Assembly (NCBI RefSeq): GCF_022539315.1
Contig: NC_066315.1
Location: 125,523,374 to 125,587,373 of the forward strand
Direction of reading: 5' to 3'
Length of the DNA stretch: 64,000 bases
DNA from: Serinus canaria
Taxonomy: Eukaryota; Chordata; Aves; Passeriformes; Fringillidae
Both the position numbers and the translations under genes were made by a program. The notes under the pieces are model-generated. The model saw only the letters and a program-made list of their open reading frames with translations. It did not search any database and had not been told where the DNA came from. This document shows, piece after piece, positions 25,648-37,898 of the stretch (position 1 is the stretch's first letter; each line of letters begins with the position of its first letter).

Positions 25648-25692
25648 TTTATGAACCAATAATTATTTATGAACCAAAAATTATTTATGAAT
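25648..25692. repeat. Tandem repeat, 18-bp period, about 2.5 copies
   Basis: TTTATGAACCAATAATTA is followed directly by TTTATGAACCAAAAATTA and a partial third copy TTTATGAAT. Confidence 0.9.
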
Positions 25693-27979
25693 AGTACCTA
25701 AGTACATGAAGATATAATAATTTTCTCTTCAAATTCCGGCATTTGTTTTGTTACCAAACTACACATGAAGACAGTTCTGTTGTAGGCATGGGATCCAAAA
25801 AACTATTCAAGCATGTGTTTAACATTAAAAACTTTGGCAATTCCAAAATTTTAATAAATGTTTACCTGTCTCCTTGGATCTGGAGTAATAAAAAAATGAA
25901 CTTAGGTCTTTGAAAATTATTTCTTTCCCCCTCCATCATAATGACATTCATATTTTTTATGAATTTCGTGAGCAGCATTTAAAAGATTGGAAGGAAGAGT
26001 ATTTTAGCGAAAAATAAAGTAAAAATAAAGCACCAAGAGAGCAAGCAAAGTTGTTCAGAATTATTTATATGATGAATTAAATCTTATGTCACCATTCCCT
26101 AAAGCAGTGATTACATTTATTTTAAGCTTTTATTACAATATTAAATTTAAATATTATTGCTAGTTACTTGAACACAATTCAATTTCTTCCTGACTGATAT
26201 GATTAAAAACTAATTTTGCTACTACAACTTTTTTTTTCTTTTAGGTTTTTTTTCCCCTGACAAGAGTAGCTGTGATCTACATGCAGTCAGTGTTCTCACC
26301 TCCTGGCCTAAGCCAGTGAGCTCCCTGTTTTGGTTCATTCATTGTCCTTGGTACTTCATGGAGTCCCTTTGGATATTGAGTAGGGGACAGGATTTGTACT
26401 GTCTATTGTGGTAATAGCACTGATAACACTGACAAATCAATTAAATCAATTTTTTCTATCATTTAGTAAAGATGATAATGAATCACTTTGAATCAGTAAT
26501 GTTGTTTCCACATCAAGAAACTACAGCATCAGTTTTAAAAAACTTTTTTTTCAGAACTCGAAGTTTCTAATTCTATAAATTTATAGATGTTACTTCCTCC
26601 TGTGAATTCAGAAGAAAAGTCTCTGTAGAAGCCTAGGGGCTAGAAGTTAGGTGAAGATTAGCAGGAAGATGCATATCTGTTAGCAAAATCCATAGGTGAT
26701 GAAAACCTCAGATCTCTAACATATTTTTAAGCAGGCTTCCCATCCTGCCATAAGAATTGGGTGGGTTTTCCCAGTTCAGTGACATTGTCTGGTGTGCTAC
26801 AGGCAATGCATGCAGTGTTTTGGGCAGCCAGATTGTCCCCTTCATTAAGTGACAATGGACATGTAGCTGCACTTGGAGAGGTCAGACCAGTCTGTTCAGG
26901 TTTGAGCAGAGATTCAGTGATTCCTCTCTCCAAACCAGTGCGCCATGAAGTCAATATAGAGGCAACCTAGAGCAAGGAGGCTTTGCAATTAGATACTTCA
27001 GTTAAAAACTCCAGATTAGATTAATCTGCTGGAAAAGTAATCCAAGTTGTCATGGAAAAGTTAGCTGTGCAAGGAAAGGACTATCTTTTGCATCATTTAA
27101 ATTTAAATGAAGTGCTAGAAATAAAAAAAAGAAGTTTTACTACCTTGAATTGGATAGTCAGTCCTAGTTCTGTATTCAGCGTAGGACAGTTTCTGGAACC
27201 GCTCTCAAAGACAGAGAGGCATTTGCTGACTGCACTGAGGTGACTCATGCAATACAGTACCAAAGTTTTATATTAGTAAATACAGGTGGTGGCCCATGGA
27301 CATCTGTAAGCTCTAAGGAAGTCAGTTCTCAAAAAACAAGAGTATTTTCCATTCTTTGATTCCCCAAGCCAGGCCCAAAGGTACTGAAGAGGCCAATGAA
27401 GAATAAATGTCACCCAGCTGACACATGTAGCTGGACTGATGAGTGCTTAGGGGACCAATATCAACAGCTCCTTGAGAAAAGTCAGTCACTACAGTTCCTC
27501 TGCATAATGCAGTATTTCTCCTCTCATGTAATCTCACTTTCTTTATAGCTCCTACCCCCAGCACTACAATGTTTCTGTTGAATGCAGATTATCAAAACAC
27601 TAAAAAACACATGTTTTACATGTGATTCTGCCATTTAGCTTAAATTTACCCTTATGTTTCACATTATTAAGTGTTCTATGATTACCAATGATAAAAAAAT
27701 CCCATTTGGAAAAGAGCACATATTTTTTTCTGTTCAAGACCTTGGAATAACTAATCTATCCAATAATATTTTGATGACAACCTACACTGCCAAAGTTGGA
27801 CTATGCAATTATATTTAAACCATACATTTTAGCTTTTTCATAGTCTGAAACTTAAAGAACCAAATTTTTTTCAAAATTGCTTTACAAAAGATATTGAAAG
27901 TAGAAAGCAATGAGGGCATTTAGAAAGACAGTAAATATTTTCCAGTTGATTCAATCACCTGAAGATGAGAGATGTAGAG

Positions 27980-28468
27980 TGTTGGTTTAATTCCAATAGG
28001 CAGCTAAGCCCACAGAACCACTCACTTCTGCTGCATGAGCAAACAAAGTCCCTCCAGAGTTCTTTCACCACTTCCCATGGGCAGGCAGGTGTCCAGGCAT
28101 CTCCAGGAAAGCAGGGCTTCATTATGTCTGTTGGTTACTTGGGAAGACAAATGTCTTCACTCTGAACTTCCCTTGCCCACCCTTCCTTCCTGTTCCCCCA
28201 GCATTACATGATGAGCATGACACTACAGGATCTGGAACATCTCTTTGGTCAGTGGAGTCATCTGTCCTAGCTATGTTCTCTCCCAAATTCTTGTTCCCCC
28301 CAGCCTCCTCAGCAGTGTGGTGGAATGAGAGGGCCTTGCTCCTGTGTAAGCACTGCTCAGCTAAAACATCCCTGACTTAGCAACACTGTTTCAGCAATTC
28401 CAAAATGCAGCCCCATACAATCTGCTATTAAAAAAAAAAGGAATTCCATTCCTACTAAAACCTGTACA
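27980..28468 (-). mobile_element. Degraded solo LTR of a bird endogenous retrovirus, minus strand
   Basis: The plus strand starts TGTTGGTTTAATTCCAATAG and ends CCTGTACA, so it is bounded by TG and CA. It contains blocks I recall from a widespread bird LTR in reverse complement: 'CAGCTAAGCCCACAGAACC', 'CTTCCCATGGGCAGGCAGG', 'GGTTACTTGGGAAGACAAA', 'CTTTGGTCAGTGGAGTCA', 'GTGTAAGCACTGCTCAGC' and 'CAACACTGTTTCAGCA'. In those elements the TATA-like box and the poly(A) signal lie on the complement, so the sense strand is minus. About 100 bp or more between the first two blocks, where the poly(A) signal should sit, is missing. No clear target-site duplication remains, suggesting age. No internal viral genes adjoin it. 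Confidence 0.8.
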
Positions 28469-31400
28469 CTCTCTCATTGTCCTCCTTTACTCAAAGTCAA
28501 TGCTCTGCTGCCTCAGTATGCCTGTAGAATTAGTATGCCTATTAGTATCTATTAAATAAAGTTGATCACTTTTATTCTGTAGTTAACGATGAACTAGTAA
28601 ATATAGTTTAAAAGTACTATGAACAAAGAAGAAACAATAGTGTAAATTGTAAAATACAGAGTGTAATCGTGTTCCTGCTTATGTGTTAAAGAATTTTGTG
28701 GTATTGAACCAGATCATGAGGTTTAATAGAAGGAAATTCTCCCATCTGATGTTGCTGAAAGAAACAAAAGCACAATCAATGCAGTTTCTACCAAAACAAT
28801 AAACTTCATCCAAAAGCCCCCGTATTTTCTGAGCTCATGGAAGAGAAATGTACATCAAATGAATTCGTAAAATCAGTTACATTAAACTACAGTTACGGAT
28901 AGCATATTACATTTCTTGTTTCATTTTTCTTTGCAGCTTTGTGATATGAATTCTCATATTTGGTCATGATATTTATTATTACCTATGCAGAAAAATGAAA
29001 AGCTGGAAAATATATTTGGATACATATCCCTTGAAAATGCTGTGCCAAAGTAAAGGATGATCTGAATTGTTTTATCCACCAGGAAAGGTTGCATCACTGG
29101 TTTTAGTGCTGCTCCTAGACAAGGGATTAGATTCAACTAAATTAGTATAATTTCTATATTTATGCCATTGTGATAGGGTTTAAACATCCTACCCATTCCC
29201 ATCACAAAGCACGCTGATGAACAAAACAGAAACTGTCAGAAACACAATGGATTCAAATAGAGTGAGAGAGACCCAATCTGAATGTCCATTTACCTGGCAT
29301 GTTTCATAATGATGCTTAATCTTGAGTTAAGACCATAATTCTGTGTCCTATCAATTGTTTTGGTAGATTAATTCATTATGACTAGGGCAGCTGCATACTT
29401 ACATATATGTGGTGATTCATGACTGACCTGCAACTCTTCTAACGTATTTGGGAACTGCTATTCCTGTGTTTTACTGAGTATTATGAGCAGCATAAAACTA
29501 GTTAATACAACAGCTTTTGGTGAAGCAGTCTGAGGTACCCATGGAAACAGAACCTCAAAAATCTAAAAACAGCTTTGCTTATCTTGCTCCATCCCATTTA
29601 CCTTTTAATTGTTTTCTTGTCTATGCACAAATTTGCTGTTGTGTCCAGAAAAGCTGCTGAATTAGAAATTTCAGTAACGTGCAAAGAAAAAATATCAGCA
29701 AAAAGGTTAAGTTAGTGTTAAAAAATTAGGAAAGAAATGTTTCTACTGTTTTGGTCACTTAATAGAGAAGTTTTATTTAGTATACTACAATTCAGCTGAC
29801 TTCACTGGGTGTTTTGAAGATAGTCTGTTGTTTAAAATGTAACTTTAAAAGCATATGTTTCAACTGAGACAAAAGTATGATCCAAGAATGGGCCCCAAAA
29901 CCGGATTTCTTTGTAGCATATGCTAGTGTTTATACAGAGTGTAGTACAAAATAGGTGACTAATATAGTCCTTCAAACAACAGGTCTTATAATAAGAGACT
30001 TCAGAAATTTTCCATTCAACTATTGTTAACAGAAATTCACTTTTCTCAAACACTAAATCAGTGAAAAGTGTTAAAGTAATTTTCAACCACATTATATTAA
30101 TACTAGCAAAAACATTTAAGAGCAATAGTGTTTAATGAGGACAAACAGATATTAACTGTACAAAAAAACCTTTCTAGTCTTAGAATGCACCATTTGGCAG
30201 CAACATTGTTTTAAGCTATAGATCATATATTTTAAGATTTTTTTTGTGATGCACAATACTACTTGAAACATATCATACCTGCTATAGGGAAGAGCAGGGT
30301 ATAGAGATTTAGTTCCATTCTGAAATAGAAATTATTTAACTTTAAAATTAGTATAGCGCAGGAAAGTTATTAAGCAGCAGCAATGCAGTTGCTAAAGCTT
30401 GTCAACACAGGTTTTTTGTCAGCAGAAAATTTTGCTTGCATGAGAATACAGAGCTGATGAAAGATTCCTGATTGACATCCTTAGAGACTAAAGTCTTCAG
30501 CTGGGAGAATTCACTTGACCATTACCAGTTTTGTATTCCACTTATACAACAGTGTTAAAAAACAAAAGAGCAGAAATATGCAGATATTTCTGGTGAAACT
30601 AAACCTGTATGTTTAGGGGTGAAACAAATATTGCTTTTTCACTACACTGCATTGGAGGTAAAAATAAGTCATTCACCACAGAAACTACATGGGAGCAAGG
30701 TTTTAAATGGTGATTTAAGCATAGGAGTCCTCACCAGGGCCAGTTTCTGCTCACTAAAATAACTAGCAGGAAAAGCAGATAGGAAAAGTGAACAGGAAAA
30801 GCTATGTCTGGAATACACTACATGGAAATGCCTGACAAGTCAGACTGTAATCTGGTACAACTTCAATAGCTCAGAAACAACAATGAATTAGGCAGGTATA
30901 GCTGAACTGTATAACAAAGCAAATTACATTATTTTTGATAGTCTCAGACCAGAATAGTTTTTTAGATGTCACTGCTGATCTAAAGATACCAATGTAAAAA
31001 CTGGGTAAGTCATAGCAACACTATATCTGTATGTGGATCTGCAGAGCAGGAAGCTATTGTGAGAGAGAAATTCAGCTTTAGAGAATTATATTTCAGTTTA
31101 TCAGAGAAACAATTATTGAGACAATTCTGTTTGAAAGTGCAAACTTTCCAAGACTTTTCTTAAGAGCTTCATATATCTTGAACTTTTCCTCATTTGAAAA
31201 ATTTGATTTCCTTTTTTTTTTTGTCACTCAAACTGACTTTTGTATTTTTTTTTGCTCAGGTCAGAATAGTGGGATGGGATGTTCTGTTTGAATGCTCTGT
31301 GGTTTCTTATTTTATGCAAAGAACCACCTGTTCCTTCATGGAAATTTAATTAGTAGTTACTTTCTATATTAAACAAATTTAAAAAGAAAAGATAAGCTAT

Positions 31401-34400
31401 TCATAACCATTCCCACTCCTATGCATATATTATAGAGATGATGAATGGAAATAATTTTGCCATATTGTGTAAGTCTGTGTTAACTGAAAGCTATTTTTTT
31501 CCACATTAAACTATTACAGCTGGAAAAGACAATATATGTTGGCTTATAAGGATGTGAAAACATCCTTCATGATCTTTAGAATTCCCCTCAATGTTTTATG
31601 AAATCACAGGATTTGTATTTTTGGATCTACTTCTTGATACACAGCGCCATAAGGTTAAGGAGTTTTATTTTAAATAATGGATGAATAAAAGTCATACTAG
31701 TTCTTTATTACAATCATTAAATATAGATAATCTAAAATGTCCCAACCATGGCATTTGAATACCTTATTAGAGAATTTTGGTTGCTACCAGACATTACTAA
31801 AATGACATATGGAAGTTCACCATGCAGAACATAACATCAAAGTCCATTGCTTTTTTCTGTAATTATTTTATATAAAATGCTCTTTCCCTGGAGATATTTT
31901 TGTAAATCATATAATAGGACATGTAAATCTAAACTTTTGTCAAAGTTTATTGAACTTATTTCCCAATCAGTGTCTTTTCTGAAGATACTTATATGTAGCT
32001 TTAAACATGATTTGAAATACTCAAAAATATCACTTGAAGCCATTTTATGGGAATAATTAGGTTAGGTCAACCCATTTTTCTTTTCATTGTGTAAACTAGT
32101 TAGTTATTCCATAGTATACCCAATACTACAGGTTTTTGCCTGCCTTCTGATGTCTTCAGAAGATAGGAAGAAAAGAAAGTGGAACTCCTCTCCCTAAAAG
32201 CCATTTTCATTTTTCATTCATTTTCAAATTAGGAAAAGGGGAAAGAAAATCTCTAAAAGCACCATTCATCAGTGGGACTGTGGCAGTTTTGTCCATGTAA
32301 GCTTGTCTGAATTTTCAAGATGCAAATATACTGCTGTCATTATATCTAGAATAAAACTTTAGTGAATAAAATCATTTCTGTTGCTGATTCAAAACTTCTT
32401 TTCTGTAGGTAGTCAACAAAATGCTCCCTGTTTGAAAACGTTCCAATTGCTATATTTTTTGACACAGAAATGTGAATAAGTCTGTATTTGTTAAAGAAAA
32501 AAGAACTCTGTGTGATGGTTAAGTTTTATTTTGGTGTCTTTTCTAGGTGTTGATCCCATACTTTATAGTCTTGAAATGTTAGTCCAAAAAAATATGTGTT
32601 TTGAAGGACTGATTGTAAGTGTTAGATAATTCAACATTTTGGATAGAAAAAACTTGGAAACAAAATATTTTACCATAGCTGGAAATCAGTAAACATTTAC
32701 TGTTCCCATTTGACAGTGATTCAAAAGGAGTCTTTCCAGACTCTAGAGACAGTAATGAAGCCAAATGCTTTCACTGTTTCCAGGGACTAGAGCCCTGAAC
32801 TGTTTATCTTTATTTTTAAAGAATATTGTCAAACCCTGTGCTCGGTTCAAGTTAGAAGAACTAAGTTCCTGTCTGTCTCATTATACAAATGGTTATTATA
32901 ATGTTAACTTGAGCCAAGTTATTTTCCCCTCCCTTTTGAAGTTTAGGAAAAAGGATTCATTAATGTCTTTCTTTTGCTGATTTGGTTTCTTGTTCTCTTT
33001 CACATTAGGAGTAATTACTTTCCCACAACCTGGCCTCTTTTGATGAGGACTACTGTTTTCCAAATGTAAATGGTTATTGATTTGCCAAAAATGGTCTAAT
33101 TTAGAAGTCTAAGAGTGTTGCACAGCTGGGAAGAAATTCTAAAACTGGCCAAGTCATTCATACTGCTCTTGGCAGTCACAAATGCAAAGCAAAGACTGAT
33201 TTTTGAACTTGTTTTCCAGTCATTTATATTTTCATGATTCTGCATGGGTTTAATACTGGGTATCAATTACAAATATATTTTAAATTTAGAGTATAGATTT
33301 GTATTACAATGGTAACCATCCACAGTGCCTTTTCATGTTCAAAATCTCACAGCAACAAAATAATATTTGTGGTTTTCCCAGACTGGTGGACTTGCATGTT
33401 ATATAATTTTGTGAGAGATTCCTATATTAGTGGACTTATTGATACCATTATCAATATTTTTGAAGGAAGATTAAAGTACTGCTTTGAATGAATAAATGTG
33501 GTACAGTTTCTTCATCTCTGTTTTTTGATTTAAAAGTCGAAATGTGTTTATTACTCTATTGCATAGAACTTAACTCTTGGAGTAGCACAGTCAGCTCAAT
33601 GTGCCTCTTGGAAATTTAAAACATTTCCAAGTAACGGATGGTTTTAAAATATGGTCACTATGGAATCAAAATTACTCTGATCTGGGATCCTACAATTGTG
33701 ATCTATTCTGATATAAGACAGATTAATTTTCTAATTCTAGTGTTGTAGTACCTATGCCTTTTTAAAATTGTATAATGATCAAACACAGGTCATAGGGATG
33801 TTGTGGATAAAGTTATGAAAACACAAATCCCTCTTTCAAGAGTGATTTAGAGGAGATAATAACTAATATGTACATAAATGAAAACACTTCAATACACATT
33901 TTGGAGGATATTCATGAGCATCTGTTTATGTCCTTCCTCTTTTAGAATTTGGCAGTTGGCTTTAAATACAGTTAGGTGCCTGATAATGTTCTAAGCATCT
34001 AACATGTCTGAAATGGTGTCCTTCAAAACCTGCCCGTGAAAAATCAGTGAAGCTGGGATTCAAAGGATAGATCAATCCTCAGTCTTGATTAGAAATCAAT
34101 AAATATACCCTTTGACACACCATGTGGCATTTTTCTTTCTTCTTGATCTCTTACCCTTTAGAGAGGAATCTATAAACCTCATTTAGCATTAAAGTAGTTA
34201 AGGAAACAACATGGTTATTGTGATCGAGCCATCACAATGTTCTCAAATTATGCTGAGTGGGTTTCATTACAGGGAATTTGGTGCCTTAATCTCATATAAA
34301 GGGAATTAACAAGTGTTAGCATGCTGGCTCAAGGGAAATGTAAATCAACTGACAGAACTGGAAAGTAAAAAAGCTGAATTCTATCTTTCTTCTGGACCTG

Positions 34401-34821
34401 AGCAGCAATTTCAGTTCAGTGTCTCGTTAAAATGAGATTCAGAGCTTCAGAAAAAACCACATTCATGTTTCATTGTTCTAAATAGGTGTAACTGCATAGC
34501 AGGTCAGCTACTGGGCATCAGGAAAAAAATTATTCTTTATAAAAAGTGCTTGCTTTCTCCCTTCCTGATGACAGTAAGCATGGCATAAGGAATATACAAT
34601 TTTATTCAGAGGCAAGTGAGAAGTCCTAAAACCTTAGCTCTGGGTTTAGAATGATCAACTGGCAAGAAGACTCCCAGGCTACATACATGCTAGGAACGGG
34701 GACTAGCCTGGCTATGGTCTCAGGCAGACTGAGACTTGTGTGTGTACAAGTACCTTTGAGGTCCAAGTCTCCATTCTCAGAACTCCTTTTATTCTCTCCA
34801 TTATAGAAGAATAAAATTATT

Positions 34822-34862
34822 AAGAAAGAGAAAAAGAGAAAGAAAGAAAAAGAGAAAAAAAA
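34822..34862. repeat. Purine-rich (GA/A)n tract
   Basis: About 41 bases of A and G only, mainly GAAA and GAAAA units, ending at a short C run. The minus-strand frame over it gives a meaningless Phe/Ser-rich peptide. Confidence 0.85.
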
Positions 34863-37774
34863 CCCCATGGTGGTTGAATTAATGTGTTAGGGTTGGTTGG
34901 TTTTACAAAAGTACTGTAAATCCAGCTTTTCATGGGGCTTATACATAACACCACACAGGTTAGGATCAGTCCTTCTGTTTTTAGAGATCTCCAGTGTAGA
35001 TATTTACATCTGTTCTCACAAGTCAGGCCTTGTTTGTGAGAACTGAAAAACTTTTAGAATGAGATTAATCTGACCCATGTTAGATTGCATGATAAGGAAG
35101 AAATGTTTGGCAAAGTGCCTCCTTTTCTCCACTAACACAGAGGGGTTTTAAGATAAGCTGTGAAATGGGCATATTTTTCAGGCTCTTTGAATACCACACC
35201 CACTTTAGAAATTAGCTGTTATAACATCAGATCAAACTCAATGATATGCTGGTGGCAAGCACAGCTATACATTCTTCAGTGCATCATCTGCAAAAAGCTG
35301 CTCTCAAGAATTGTGCTGTTACCTGCTTGTTTCTCACAGCTGCTCCAAATCCAGCTGGTTGGCTAGACTGGATACACAGGAGTTCTCATCTCTGTGTATT
35401 TGTGGTTGAGTCTAGAATTAGCTGTGTTCACAAAGACCTAATATTTTAAAGAATTTAGGCTAACAAACCTGACTTTGACAGTAACTAGCTGCAGAGAATT
35501 CAGACTCCTTAATTAACTGACCACAAGAACAATTCTGAAAAACCAGGAATTGTAGCAGCCAGGTATTGTAACTGAGGGTATCTGAATCTGAAAAATGACA
35601 CTCCAGATGCCAAGCTAGGTATTTTCCTTAGCTACCTGTGTAATTTTTCACTATCTTCTTTTTCACTTCTTGGGTAGGTGACTACCCATCAGCTTGCCTG
35701 TGGAAAGGTTTCCAGTGCAGTCTGTTTGTGCACAAGGCTGAATATTAGCAGTGATGGGAAGACCTTGGGATTTTAGGTATTGCAGGAATGAACCTTCAGT
35801 ACCTGTCTATCTTTGAACTACTGGCCTTGGATGGAATGTTGCTTACACAATATCATGTACCAATAATTTCACTTTTCTGTGCTAAACTGTTGAATTCAGT
35901 GGCTTTTCAAGTATGGTTTGCTAGGCCTAAAAACTACATTTTCGACAATACCATTGATGTACAGAAACTATACTTTGTTAATGTTTTTAAAAGCATCATT
36001 TCCTTAGGTCTACTCCTTAGTAACTTCCTATTCCGCTGTACTTCCAGCTACTAAAAATTCTCCCAAATTTTTTTCAAAATACTTATGGTTTGACATTACC
36101 AATATGCTCAGATATCTGTCAACTTATGTGATGCTGCATTTTGTGAAGGTAAAGTGAAGCACAGAATGTAAATATTCAGGCTCAGTTTGTCAATAAAACA
36201 AGCATGTTGTGCTTCCATAAATAATTGCATCCCACATCAGAAGCAAGAAAGTGCTTGTGTACTGTACTGAGTCTGGGTATGTGAAAGGATAAAATAATTG
36301 CTCTGGAGAATAGAGAACATGTTCAAAAGCTTAATTCATTAGTATTGCAATTACCATACATGAAAGTCAGCAAAGGCAGAGTTCCTACCAGTATGAAATT
36401 GCACAGGTTTCAGGACTTATCATAACATGACAAGGGGAGAGGTAGGAGTATACACCAATTTATTTCAGTTTCGATCTGTGACTACACAGAAACATATTTT
36501 AGATACCTCACACTGTATGTCCAGTTGTCTTTCACTGTATTCAGTCTCATTTTGCAGACCTATTATGACTGACCAGATAAAGTTTGAGTTAATATGTTCT
36601 GCAGAAATCAGCAATAGATTCTTGAATATAGGCCACTAAAATTCATCTTAGCTTCTAATATAAGTTGTTTTGCCATGTGGTTATTTCTACCCATGGAGCA
36701 AAGCCCCAGGACATTACACCACAAAAATAAATTAATTTCCCTAAGTCTGTTTTGACCAACTGGATTTACATTCAGGTTTCTTGGTGAACATCTTATATAT
36801 TCTACACTTTAGATGAAAAACAAGTTTTGTACTTGACTGCTTGATTACACTGAAAATGACAGACATTTAGTAATAGGTTTGTAGGGATCTAAATCACAGA
36901 AGTTCCACCATGATTTTGGAGCATTTTTCTTGGGTTTTTTTCCCTGACCTCTTGCAATAGTATGTAAATCATTGTATTTGTCATACCCAATCACAGAAGG
37001 ACAATACAATATTGTTTATAATGTGACTGGCTGTATTGAAATACCTAGTGAGGTAAGAGGCAGTGTTTCTCCACATAGAGATATGGGGCAGTTCCCTGTT
37101 AGACACTAATCCAATTGCTATGAAGAGGTTCAGCTGTTCAAACCTTGTGTGCCCTAAGAACCCGTAGGAACAGACTAGAAATACAAAATTTGGTTCTTAT
37201 TATATCTGTGAGAATTTCAATCCAATTAACTGATTATAAAAGTAATGTCTAAAGTAAATCCTGTTTTGCTTCAGTGGCCACATATACTTCAGTTCTCCTG
37301 TGTCAACAAGGATCTCCCTCTTCTGGCTCACTACTTGTATTTTTTCAAGGACATCAATATATTTTATGCTTGCTTAGTACCTAGATTTTGTATGTGATTT
37401 TATAAAACTTTTTTCCTGCTTTTTTGAAACTATAGATAGAAATGAAATAAGAGAAACAAAGCTTAGATATCATTTTCTGCATCAGTTTCAATACCATTTC
37501 CTAAGGAATTATTCATGTTTAGGATTATTACATATGGGGGAATTCAGGGTCTTTCTCTAAAGTCCTTGGATTGTGAATAAGTTGCTACATAGTTGCTGCA
37601 GTTACAGACAGAAAATCAAAAAGGGGTATGAAGACCTAAAGTTTGTATTCTCTGAAAAGATACAAGAGAAAATACAGGACATGAACACCAGCAACAAAAA
37701 AAACAATCCAACCAAAAAAGTAGACTGTAACTGAGGTACTAAATATGCAAATAGCTAGAAAATAATGGCTTTGA

Positions 37775-37898
37775 GGAAGGAAGGAAGGAAGGAAGGAAGG
37801 AAGGAAGGAAGGAAGGAAGGAAGGAAGGAAGGAAGGAAGGAAGGAAGGAAGGAAGGAAGGAAGGAAGGAAGGAAGGAAGGAAGGAAGGAAGGAAGGAA
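37775..37898. repeat. Perfect (GGAA)31 microsatellite
   Basis: An uninterrupted tetranucleotide tract of 124 bp, 31 units of GGAA. No unit carries a substitution in the given sequence, which implies recent or ongoing expansion and high length polymorphism. GGAA is the core recognised by ETS-family transcription factors, so long arrays can act as binding platforms in some contexts; nothing here shows that it does. The minus-strand frame across it encodes only a Leu-Pro-Ser-Phe repeat and is not a gene. Confidence 0.98.

Larger units (their letters stand above)
16867..27979. other. Unique AT-rich non-coding DNA, 11 kb
   Basis: No gene is supported. It holds the longest open frame of the window (17183-17653, minus), an A32 run, a weak CR1-like tail at 19138-19190, a minisatellite (23888-23976) and a short tandem repeat (25648-25692). 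Near 21487-21528 direct copies of GTTCAACTAG and an inverted AATAATCT/AGATTATT pair interleave. Segments at 19400-19900 and 22700-23150 look less AT-rich, but I see no exon or known element in them. Confidence 0.55.
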
